In this document: one piece after another, positions 17,024 to 23,583 of the stretch
Layout: each line of letters starts with the position of its first letter
Position numbering within the stretch: the first letter of the stretch is position 1
NCBI RefSeq assembly: GCF_003664185.1
Contig: NZ_RCCS01000005.1
Coordinates: 186,001-250,000, forward strand
Direction: 5' to 3'
Origin: Tenacibaculum discolor
GTDB lineage: Bacteria > Bacteroidota > Bacteroidia > Flavobacteriales > Flavobacteriaceae
Length of the DNA: 64,000 nucleotides
The notes under the pieces: generated by a model
Seen by the model: only the letters and a program-made list of their open reading frames with translations
The model's database searches: none
Told to the model about the DNA's origin: nothing
Made by a program: the position numbers and the translations under genes

Positions 17024-18886
17024 ATGAAAAATTTCCTTTGTTTTATTTTTTTCTGCTCTACTTTTCTTTTTTCACAAGAAAAAAGCAACTTAATCGACTC
17101 AATAAAAGGAGAACTTATAGAAAGTGGAAGACAAGCCTATTTTACTAAAAAACTTCCCTTATTAACAAAGATTACTCTACAAGTTGATTCTTTATATCAA
17201 AAAACAAATGACTCTATTTTATTAGCCAAGTATTTTCATTTTAAAGCCTTACAAAATAAACTTACCTATACCAACGATAGTGCTTTCTATTATTATCATC
17301 AATCTAAAGACATTTCAAAAAGGATAAACGACTCTCTAGCTATTGGAAGACGTTTACTAAGCTTAGCTATATTACAGAGAGACGCTAAAGATTATCGAGG
17401 GAGTGAAATAAGTTTAATTGAAGCTTTGCAATATTTAGAACCAATACAACATTCTATTTATCTAGAAAGGGTCTATAATGCCCTAGGATTAGTTTCAGAA
17501 GAATTAAATCAACAGAAAGATGCTTTAAAATATTACGACAAAGCTATTTTTTATAACAAAAAAAACAAAAATAGTATTGGATATACCTATATTATTAATA
17601 ATATAGGCTTGTTGTATCAAAAACAAAAACAGCATCAAAAAGCCATAAAATATTTCAGGAAAGGCTTATATCAAGATAGTATAAAAGAAAAACACCCTTC
17701 CCAATATGCTTTACTGTTAGAAAACTTAGCTGCAAGTAACTACTTATTAGGTAAAAAAGAAAACGTATTACAGCAATACAATAGAGTTCTTAATATTCGT
17801 GAAAAACTCAAAAGCAACAATGAACTAAGCATTACTCATATAAATTTAGCGGATTATTACAAAGATCTAGACCAAAACCAAAAAGCTTTATATCATAACT
17901 ATGAAGCTTTAAAATATGCCAAACAAACTTATAACAATAAAAAACGATTAGAAGCATTACAAAATCTTTCAGAACTTACAAAGGGAGAACAATCGAAACA
18001 ATATTTAGATGAATACATAACTTTAAATGATAGTCTATTCCAAAATGAGCGCAGGTTAAAAAATCAATTTGCTAAAATTAGATACGAAACCGACAAGAAA
18101 GAAAAAGAAAATGTAGTTTTAAAAACAGAAAACGAAAAAAAACAAGCTGAAATACTTTACCATAAACAACAAAAAACAATAGGTTGGTTAGCTGCTGCAA
18201 TTGGTCTTTTACTATTTGGGTTCAGTGTTATGTTCTATTTTCAACGTAGAAAAAAATTATTATACCAAGCACAACTACAACAGGTACAAGTAAGAGAACA
18301 TGAACGCAAACAAATAGCTAAATCTTTGCATGATGAAGTAGCTGGAGACTTACGCTTACTACATCGTAAGTTAGAAAAGTCTAATTTATTAGAGGAAGCT
18401 CAAAAATTAGATGCAGTAAAAGAAAATGTACGTAATTTATCACATCAATTAAGTAGTGTTAGTTTTAATAAAGTTTCTTTTAAAAATCAAATTATTAATT
18501 TAGTGAGTGATTATTTTGAACCTGATTTTAAAATAAAACTAAATGGATTACAAAACTATAATTGGACCACTGTTGATAATTCTATAAAGCGTCTACTCTA
18601 CCTAAGTACTCGAGAAAGCATACAAAATTGTAAAAAATACGCAAAGGCAAGTAAGATAATTATCAATTTTTCTGTACATAAAAAATACGTACATTTGAAT
18701 ATTGTTGATGATGGTATTGGTTTTGATACCAACATTAGTAAAAAAGGAATTGGTTTACAAAACCTACAAGAACGAATTGAAGAGTTAAACGGAACGTTAA
18801 CCATTAATAGTGAAGTAGGTAAAGGAACCCAAACCGATATTCAAATACCCCTAAATGGCTGGACAAACAAAAATACTTTTAGTTGA
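17024..18886 (+). CDS. TPR-domain sensor histidine kinase (HisKA_3/NarL-type partner)
   Basis: An N-terminal Sec signal (FLCFIFFCSTFLFSQEK) leads into a predicted periplasmic domain of about 330 residues made of tetratricopeptide repeats, for example LERVYNALGLVSEELNQQKDALKYYDKAIFY and TYIINNIGLLYQKQKQHQKAIKYFRKGLY. A coiled coil follows, then one membrane helix (about residues 386-407, GWLAAAIGLLLFGFSVMFYF). The cytoplasmic part is a HisKA_3 dimerisation domain with phospho-acceptor His436 in KSLHDEVAGDLRLL and an HATPase with VDDGIGFD and GIGLQNLQERIEEL. ATG 17024 is preferred over GTG 17021. It overlaps the regulator gene by 32 bp. TPRs bind peptides in other systems, so a peptide ligand is an attractive guess. 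Confidence 0.92.
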   Translation: MKNFLCFIFFCSTFLFSQEKSNLIDSIKGELIESGRQAYFTKKLPLLTKITLQVDSLYQKTNDSILLAKYFHFKALQNKLTYTNDSAFYYYHQSKDISKRINDSLAIGRRLLSLAILQRDAKDYRGSEISLIEALQYLEPIQHSIYLERVYNALGLVSEELNQQKDALKYYDKAIFYNKKNKNSIGYTYIINNIGLLYQKQKQHQKAIKYFRKGLYQDSIKEKHPSQYALLLENLAASNYLLGKKENVLQQYNRVLNIREKLKSNNELSITHINLADYYKDLDQNQKALYHNYEALKYAKQTYNNKKRLEALQNLSELTKGEQSKQYLDEYITLNDSLFQNERRLKNQFAKIRYETDKKEKENVVLKTENEKKQAEILYHKQQKTIGWLAAAIGLLLFGFSVMFYFQRRKKLLYQAQLQQVQVREHERKQIAKSLHDEVAGDLRLLHRKLEKSNLLEEAQKLDAVKENVRNLSHQLSSVSFNKVSFKNQIINLVSDYFEPDFKIKLNGLQNYNWTTVDNSIKRLLYLSTRESIQNCKKYAKASKIIINFSVHKKYVHLNIVDDGIGFDTNISKKGIGLQNLQERIEELNGTLTINSEVGKGTQTDIQIPLNGWTNKNTFS

Positions 18887-19532
18887 TGACCATCAGTTAA
18901 TTCTTGAAGGAATTCTTTCGTATTTGAAAGATATAGATGGTTTAGAAATTGAAACGGCAAATTCATGTGACGAAGCTTTTTCTAAAATAAAATCAAGTTT
19001 AAGCGAAAATCCATTTCATATTGTTTTTACCGATTTAAGTTTTGACAATCAAAACAAAAATGTTGTTTTAGATGGTGGCGAGTCTTTTATAAAATCTATC
19101 CTCAAAGAAGAAATTCCAATTAAAGTAGGAGTAATTACAGGGCACTCTGAAACTAACAGAATTTTTAATGTAATACATAATTTAAATCCTTCTGCATATA
19201 TCTTAAAAGGTAAGTGTAGCACTGACGAATTAACCTTTGCTATTCAAAAAATGTTGAAAGGTGAAGTATATTACACCCATGAAATTCATCAAAAACTCTT
19301 AAAGAGAGCCTTGGTAGAAATACAAATGGATGATATTGCTGTTCAAATTTTAAAAGAACTTCCTAAACATGCAAAGATTTCTAATCTAGAAGGTTTAATT
19401 AAAAAAAGTGATGGTTCATTAATAAAAGTCCGTTCTATAGAAAGTAAGCTATCTAAGCTAAGAACTGACCTACAAGCCAATAACAATACAGACCTAGTGT
19501 TAAAAGCAAAAGAATTAGGAATTATAGATTAG
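18855..19532 (+). CDS. Response regulator with divergent C-terminal DNA-binding domain
   Basis: The receiver domain (residues 1-135) has the acidic pocket VDDH, phospho-acceptor Asp60 in FTDLSF and the conserved Lys in YILKGKC. The C-terminal 75 residues are not a standard LuxR/GerE or LytTR domain, but the end (VRSIESKLSKLRTDLQANNNTDLVLKAKELGIID) follows the spacing of the GerE recognition helix and closing helix, so a very divergent NarL/FixJ-type HTH is likely. The gene overlaps the TPR kinase gene, which makes the pair certain. Immediately downstream are three promoters with paired CGG boxes 22 bp apart; these are the best candidates for its binding sites. Confidence 0.9.
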   Translation: MAGQTKILLVDDHQLILEGILSYLKDIDGLEIETANSCDEAFSKIKSSLSENPFHIVFTDLSFDNQNKNVVLDGGESFIKSILKEEIPIKVGVITGHSETNRIFNVIHNLNPSAYILKGKCSTDELTFAIQKMLKGEVYYTHEIHQKLLKRALVEIQMDDIAVQILKELPKHAKISNLEGLIKKSDGSLIKVRSIESKLSKLRTDLQANNNTDLVLKAKELGIID

Positions 19533-19537
19533 ATTCT

Positions 19538-19606
19538 TTTGCGGAAATACGCATTTATTTTTACGGTTATCCCTTTTTATAGATTACAAGTAAAGAATAC
19601 TTTCGC
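19538..19606 (+). promoter_or_regulatory. Unit 1 promoter: two CGG boxes and a -7 element
   Basis: Box 1 is TTTTGCGGAAAT (19538-19549) and box 2 TTTTTACGGTTAT (CGG at 19565-19567). The CGGs are 22 bp apart, and the -7 element TACTTTCG (19599-19606, one mismatch) starts 34 bp after the second CGG. Same geometry as units 2 and 3. Confidence 0.65.
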
Positions 19607-19611
19607 AAAAG

Positions 19612-19689
19612 AATTCAAAACCATTGTTGGGAAGAATCTTGAAAGAGAGAGAATATAGAAAAAGCCTTTAGATATCTAAAGGCTTTTTT
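19612..19689 (+). ncRNA. Unit 1 small RNA (about 78 nt)
   Basis: The start is inferred from the -7 element and the end from a perfect terminator. No ATG ORF is present; a 15-codon TTG frame running into the terminator is unconvincing. The purine-rich segment AATCTTGAAA (19635-19644) is perfectly complementary to 19794-19803 in unit 2 RNA. It may overlap the 3' end of the kinase-regulator transcript. Confidence 0.5.
19659..19689 (+). terminator. Terminator of response regulator operon and unit 1
   Basis: GCCTTTAGATATCTAAAGGC is a perfect 20-bp palindrome flanked by five A on the left and six T on the right; as a hairpin it has a stem of about 13 bp. Confidence 0.9.
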
Positions 19690-19713
19690 CTTGCGAAACG
19701 GTTTCTTTTTGTG

Positions 19714-19782
19714 TTTTGCGGAAAACCACACTTTTTTTTGCGGAAATACCCTTTTTTAACCTTTAATCTCTCCTTACATTTG
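19714..19782 (+). promoter_or_regulatory. Unit 2 promoter: two CGG boxes and a -7 element
   Basis: Boxes TTTTGCGGAAAA (19714-19725) and TTTTGCGGAAAT (19736-19747) are direct repeats 22 bp apart. TACATTTG (19775-19782) is a perfect TAnnTTTG, 34 bp after the second CGG. A partial box (TTGCGAAAC, 19691-19699) lies further upstream. No -33 TTTG is present, so activation is likely needed. Confidence 0.75.
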
Positions 19783-19787
19783 TGACA

Positions 19788-19865
19788 TCTTCTTTTCAAG
19801 ATTAATTGAAAAAAGACATTTAAGGGGAATAATGAACCTTCTAGAAATTCTAGAAGGTTTTTTTT
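19788..19865 (+). ncRNA. Unit 2 small RNA (about 78 nt)
   Basis: Between the -7 element and the terminator the RNA can form a hairpin (TTTTCAA 19793-19799, loop GATTAA, TTGAAAA 19806-19812). A single-stranded stretch with ATTTAAGGGGAAT (19818-19830) follows, then the terminator hairpin. This is a typical small-RNA layout. An ATG at 19832 would read straight through the terminator, so it is not a credible ORF. It shares the 13-mer and terminator with unit 3, and may be a copy of it that lost its ORF. Confidence 0.55.
19835..19865 (+). terminator. Terminator of unit 2
   Basis: AACCTTCTAGAA and TTCTAGAAGGTT are perfect 12-bp arms around one A, followed by a run of T. The 33 bases 19835-19867 recur without change at 20123-20155. 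Confidence 0.9.
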
Positions 19866-19870
19866 ATGCT

Positions 19871-19938
19871 CTTTCGGAAAATTGCACTTTTAACTTCGGA
19901 AATCCCGTTTTATACCTCTGATTATCAACATATCTTTG
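19871..19938 (+). promoter_or_regulatory. Unit 3 promoter: two CGG boxes and a -7 element
   Basis: Boxes CTTTCGGAAAAT (19871-19882) and AACTTCGGAAAT (19892-19903) have CGGs at 19875 and 19897, 22 bp apart. TATCTTTG (19931-19938) is a perfect TAnnTTTG, 34 bp after the second CGG. Confidence 0.75.
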
Positions 19939-19992
19939 ACATGTTCATTCTTTAATGACAATTAATTTAAGGGGAATTAAATTATTTTAAAA

Positions 19993-20094
19993 ATGGGAAA
20001 ATTATTACTACGCAAGACAAGCAAAGGCTTAAACACATTACTTTCAGTATTAGCTGAATTTGGTAAAGGAGCTGGATATGCTTTGAGACACTAA
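19993..20094 (+). CDS. Small cationic peptide (33 residues), unit 3
   Basis: The peptide runs from MGKLLLRKTSKG through a hydrophobic middle (LNTLLSVLAEFG) to KGAGYALRH. Lys and Arg outnumber acidic residues (one Glu), and the heptad-like spacing suggests an amphipathic helix of the kind seen in membrane-active peptides and type I toxins. It has its own promoter with the CGG-box geometry, an AAGGGG leader motif shown in the loop of a hairpin (AATTTAA/TTAAATT, 19964-19983), and a terminator. There is no classical signal peptide. I do not recognise a family. It could be a toxin, a bacteriocin-like peptide or a signal. Confidence 0.65.
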   Translation: MGKLLLRKTSKGLNTLLSVLAEFGKGAGYALRH

Positions 20095-20122
20095 AAGTTA
20101 ACTAACCAAACTTAAACGTGTA

Positions 20123-20153
20123 AACCTTCTAGAAATTCTAGAAGGTTTTTTTT
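20123..20153 (+). terminator. Terminator of unit 3
   Basis: Same sequence as the unit 2 terminator; the identity extends over 33 bases (20123-20155). Confidence 0.9.
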
Positions 20154-20204
20154 ATTACACATGACTAAAATTGTAAATTAGGCGTTCAATCATTTTATGC
20201 CTAA

Positions 20205-21689
20205 ATGACTCAAAAATATATTATTGCTTTAGACCAAGGAACAACTAGCTGTCGTACAGTTATTCTTAATAAAGAAGAAGAAATTATTGCAAAAACTCAA
20301 GAAGAGTTTCAACAAATATTTCCTCAACCTGGTTGGGTAGAGCATGATGCCAACGAAATTTTACAAACTCAGTTAAAAACCTTACAACAAGCTCTTGAAC
20401 AGGCTAAAATATTGCCTTCAGAAATAGCTGGAATAGGTATTACCAATCAACGTGAAACTACCGTTGTTTGGAATAAAAACACTGGCAAACCAATATATAA
20501 TGCCATTGTTTGGCAAGACAAGCGAACTGCTAATACTTGTGAATTACTCAAAGAAACTGGACTTGAAAACTATGTTCGTAAAACCACTGGATTAGTAATT
20601 GATAGTTATTTTTCAGCTACTAAAATTCATTGGATATTAAATAATGTAGATGGAGCTCAGGAAGATGCTGAAAAAGGGAATTTGTTATTTGGAACTATTG
20701 ATTCTTGGCTTTTATGGAACTTAACCAATGGAAAAGTCCACGCTACTGATTATAGCAACGCTTCGCGTACCATGTTATATGATATAAAAAACTTGTGTTG
20801 GGATGAAATTTTAATAAAAGAATTAAACATTCCAACTTCAATGTTACCAGAAGTAAAACCTTCTTCTTATCATTTTGGAAATTATAAATTAAATGGAGTT
20901 CAAATTCCAATTGCAGGTATTGCAGGAGATCAACAATCTGCCTTATTCGGACAAGCATGTTTTAAAAAAGGGGAGGCTAAAAACACCTATGGGACAGGAT
21001 GCTTTATGTTGATGAACACAGGTGAAAACTTAGAATATTCTGAAAATGGTTTGATTTCCACTATTGCTTGGGGAATTAACAACAAAGTGTATTATGCTCT
21101 CGAAGGAAGTGTTTTTGTTGCTGGTTCTGCAATTCAATGGTTACGTGATGGACTACAAATTATCAATAGCGCAGAAGAAAGTGAGCTTTTTGCTGAAAAA
21201 GTTACTGAAGAAAACCCTGTTTATGTGGTTCCTGCTTTTGCTGGCTTAGGAGCTCCTTATTGGGATATGTATGCTAGAGGTGCTATTTTCGGTTTAACTC
21301 GTGATACTGGAAAAAACCATTTAATTAAAGCTACTTTACAATCGTTAGCTTACCAAACCAAAGACATTTTAGACGTTATGCAAAAAGACAGTATGCTACA
21401 ACTTTCTTCTTTAAAAGTTGATGGTGGGGCTTGTGTTAATAATTTATTGATGCAATTTCAAGCAGACATCTTAAATGTAGATGTGGAACGTCCTGAAGAA
21501 ATTGAAACAACCGTAATGGGAGCAGCATATTTAGCTGGTTTCTGTGTTGGTTTTTGGCAACAAAACGATATTATTAATAAACGAAAAATAGACAAGACAT
21601 TTACTCCTTCTTTTTCTAAAGAAAAAAGAGAAAAACTATACCGTACTTGGCAAAAAGCTGTTGAACGTACTAAAGATTGGATTGACTAA
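20205..21689 (+). CDS. glpK: Glycerol kinase
   Basis: GlpK phosphorylates glycerol to sn-glycerol 3-phosphate using ATP. The 494-residue FGGY-family protein has the phosphate-binding start [18 protein letters not shown], the glycerol-contact region [12 protein letters not shown] and [33 protein letters not shown], and the ATP-binding C-terminal lobe ([32 protein letters not shown]). No glpF or glpD is adjacent in the window. A 6-bp inverted repeat (TTAGGC 20178-20183, GCCTAA 20199-20204) abuts the start codon and could affect initiation. The flavin-fold gene follows after 12 bp. Confidence 0.97.
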   Translation: MTQKYIIALDQGTTSCRTVILNKEEEIIAKTQEEFQQIFPQPGWVEHDANEILQTQLKTLQQALEQAKILPSEIAGIGITNQRETTVVWNKNTGKPIYNAIVWQDKRTANTCELLKETGLENYVRKTTGLVIDSYFSATKIHWILNNVDGAQEDAEKGNLLFGTIDSWLLWNLTNGKVHATDYSNASRTMLYDIKNLCWDEILIKELNIPTSMLPEVKPSSYHFGNYKLNGVQIPIAGIAGDQQSALFGQACFKKGEAKNTYGTGCFMLMNTGENLEYSENGLISTIAWGINNKVYYALEGSVFVAGSAIQWLRDGLQIINSAEESELFAEKVTEENPVYVVPAFAGLGAPYWDMYARGAIFGLTRDTGKNHLIKATLQSLAYQTKDILDVMQKDSMLQLSSLKVDGGACVNNLLMQFQADILNVDVERPEEIETTVMGAAYLAGFCVGFWQQNDIINKRKIDKTFTPSFSKEKREKLYRTWQKAVERTKDWID

Positions 21690-21701
21690 AAATAAAGAAT
21701 C

Positions 21702-22244
21702 ATGGCTAAGTTTTACGACAAAATAACAAATCGAGTTCAAAAATTTATTGAAGCTCAAAAGATGTTTTTTGTTGCTACAGCAGCAAAAGAAGGAAGAATT
21801 AATCTTTCACCAAAAGGAATGGACACCTTTAGAGTACTTAACGAAAATACAGTTGCTTGGTTAAGCGTAACAGGTAGCGGAAACGAAACCTCAGCACATT
21901 TGCTAAACGACAATCGAATAACTATCATGTTTTGTGCTTTTGAAAGTGCTCCAAATATACTCAGGCTATATGGAAAAGCCGAAGAAGTTCTTCCTACTCA
22001 TGATAAGTGGAGTAATTATGCTAGTTTGTTTCCTAAACTTCCAGGTACTCGTCAAATATTTATTGTTTCTGTAGAAAGTGTGCAAACCTCTTGTGGAATG
22101 TCGATTCCTTTTTATGAATACCAAGGAGAACGAAATCAATTAAATGATTGGGCTACTGAAAAAGGTGAAGAAGGAATTAAACAATATTGGAATGACAGAA
22201 ACCAAACTAGTATTGATGGTTTAAAAAGTGGCTTAGATTCTTAA
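21702..22244 (+). CDS. Pyridoxamine 5'-phosphate oxidase-family (FMN split-barrel) protein
   Basis: This 180-residue protein has the split-barrel flavin-binding fold: MFFVATAAKEGRINLSPKGMDTFRVLNENTVAWLSVTGSGNETSAHLLNDNRITIMFCAFESAPNILRLYGKAE. Family members bind FMN, F420 or haem, and many are of unknown reaction; true PdxH residues for pyridoxamine phosphate are not evident. The C-terminal part (SCGMSIPFYEYQGERNQLNDWA) is typical of this uncharacterised subgroup. It is 12 bp behind glpK and probably co-transcribed. Confidence 0.9.
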   Translation: MAKFYDKITNRVQKFIEAQKMFFVATAAKEGRINLSPKGMDTFRVLNENTVAWLSVTGSGNETSAHLLNDNRITIMFCAFESAPNILRLYGKAEEVLPTHDKWSNYASLFPKLPGTRQIFIVSVESVQTSCGMSIPFYEYQGERNQLNDWATEKGEEGIKQYWNDRNQTSIDGLKSGLDS

Positions 22245-22348
22245 CTTTCTTTGCTTATAAGGTTTTTAATTTGAACACTAAACCTAATTTATGATCGTTT
22301 TAACAATCAACACATTAACAATATACGCTGCAAAACAATTATTATACT

Positions 22349-23122
22349 ATAAAAAAAAGCTTCCTGCCTTTATCGGTTTTCCTTACTCTATTTTTAATAT
22401 CCTGTACAAAAGAGGAGTCTAAGATAATTGAAGAACCTTCAGAAAATATATTGTTTTTTGATGACTTTGAAAAAGGTGATTTATCTCAAACAGAAAATAA
22501 TGTTAGCTACGGTAGCAGCACTTACTCATCTGTTTCTAATAAAGTAAAGAAAGATGGAGAGTATTCTCTTCAGTTTTACTATAAGGGCGGATCACCAGGA
22601 GAAGACGCTTTTGCTGAGCAAAGAATATCCTACCCAAATACTGGAGAATTATGGATAAAGTATGACCTTTATATTCCTAATAATTATACTCATCGTAAAG
22701 AAGAAAACTCAGCTAGCAACAATAAATTTTTAGCAGTTTATAAAAGTGATTATCGATATCCAGGTTTTCATGTAAATTGGTCATTATCTCCAAATAATAC
22801 AGGAGGTTCTAATTTAACCCTACATAGATACAGAAATGGAACCGAGCAACCAAGCATATCACCTTCAGGGGGCTTAGGTACTAATTTTATTACCGAAGAC
22901 GATCATGGAAAGTGGATTCACATTATGGCTAGAGTTAAAGCTCCAAGTAGTGAAGAAGCTACTAATGGAGTAATGCAACTATGGAAAAATGACGTTCTGG
23001 TTTGTGATGAAAAAGCACTTAATATGTATGGTGGTATTGATGAAAACTTTATGAACGAAATGTATTTAATGGGCTGGTCGAACTCTGGGTACTTAGAAGA
23101 TACTATTTTTTTATATAGATAA
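22349..23122 (+). pseudogene. ConA-like (polysaccharide-lyase-like) surface lipoprotein, start codon missing and C-terminal frameshift
   Basis: The open frame encodes a lipoprotein signal (KKSFLPLSVFLTLFLISC, lipobox LISC, then TKEES, which fits the Bacteroidota surface-export signal of Lys plus acidic residues). A jelly-roll domain follows with GELWIKYDLYIPNNYTHR, GKWIHIMARVKAP and NEMYLMGWSNSGYLEDTIF. Such domains occur in polysaccharide lyases and laminin-G-like lectins. No ATG starts it: the expected Met codon before KKSF is ATA (22349). CTG 22328 is the only common alternative upstream, and the first TTG (22451) would delete the signal. At the 3' end a run of seven T (23106-23112) leads to an early stop. 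With six T the frame continues DTIFYIDNLSLSYSSF to 23150, a natural end. It is either decaying or carries sequence errors. Confidence 0.6.
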
Positions 23123-23331
23123 TCTATCTTTAAGTTACTCTTCATTTTAATACAGGGCACTTAAATATTCATAAACTAAATAATACTAGACAGATAAGAC
23201 TTAAACCAAACTAGTTTTTACGGTTTCGATACATTATTAAAAGAAGAAACATCTTTCTAATCTATTTTATAAAATCTCTTCATTTTTTCAAAACCCTGAT
23301 AAAAATCATGTTTTAACTTAAACTATGCTTG

Positions 23332-23339
23332 TATTTTTG
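23332..23339 (+). promoter_or_regulatory. -7 element for the 44-residue ORF
   Basis: TATTTTTG matches TAnnTTTG and lies 22 bp before the ATG of the small membrane protein gene. Confidence 0.5.
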
Positions 23340-23361
23340 AGACAGTAAAGTATAAGAAGAA

Positions 23362-23496
23362 ATGATAGAATTAATGAACATCCCAATGGTATCTTGGACA
23401 AACGGAACCATTATGATGGTTATTTTCGGTTTGGTTTGTATAGGTTTAGTAACTGCTCTTTTAATTCTTGTTAATGGTGGCAAGAAGAAAGAGTAG
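23362..23496 (+). CDS. Small 44-residue membrane protein
   Basis: It starts MIELMNIPMVSWTNG, followed by one hydrophobic helix (TIMMVIFGLVCIGLVTALLILV) and a basic tail NGGKKKE. The layout is a single-pass protein with its tail in the cytoplasm. It has a -7 promoter element 22 bp upstream and a terminator downstream, so it forms a complete small transcription unit. No family recognised. The rest of 23123-23583 holds nothing else clear. Confidence 0.65.
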   Translation: MIELMNIPMVSWTNGTIMMVIFGLVCIGLVTALLILVNGGKKKE

Positions 23497-23522
23497 GTAA
23501 ATTTTAGTTTTAATAGTTGATT

Positions 23523-23580
23523 GAAGAAGCACTCTTTAATAATGTGTTAGTGGTTTAACGTTTGAGTGCTTCTTCTTCTT
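23523..23580. terminator. Bidirectional terminator between the 44-residue gene and the acyl-CoA dehydrogenase
   Basis: GAAGAAGCACTC (23523-23534) pairs perfectly with GAGTGCTTCTTC (23564-23575) across a 29-nt loop, followed by a T-rich tail. Confidence 0.75.
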
Positions 23581-23583
23581 TTT

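Noticed and set aside
19624-19671. 15-codon TTG frame in unit 1
   Set aside because: Very short, rare start codon, and it ends inside the terminator hairpin.
19832-19918. ATG frame starting in unit 2 (29 residues)
   Set aside because: It reads through a perfect terminator and across the unit 3 promoter boxes; unlikely to be translated.
22291-22422. ATG frame of 43 residues before the ConA-like gene
   Set aside because: Out of frame with the lipoprotein signal and with no sensible protein; joining it by a frameshift at the A run gives an unnatural signal peptide.
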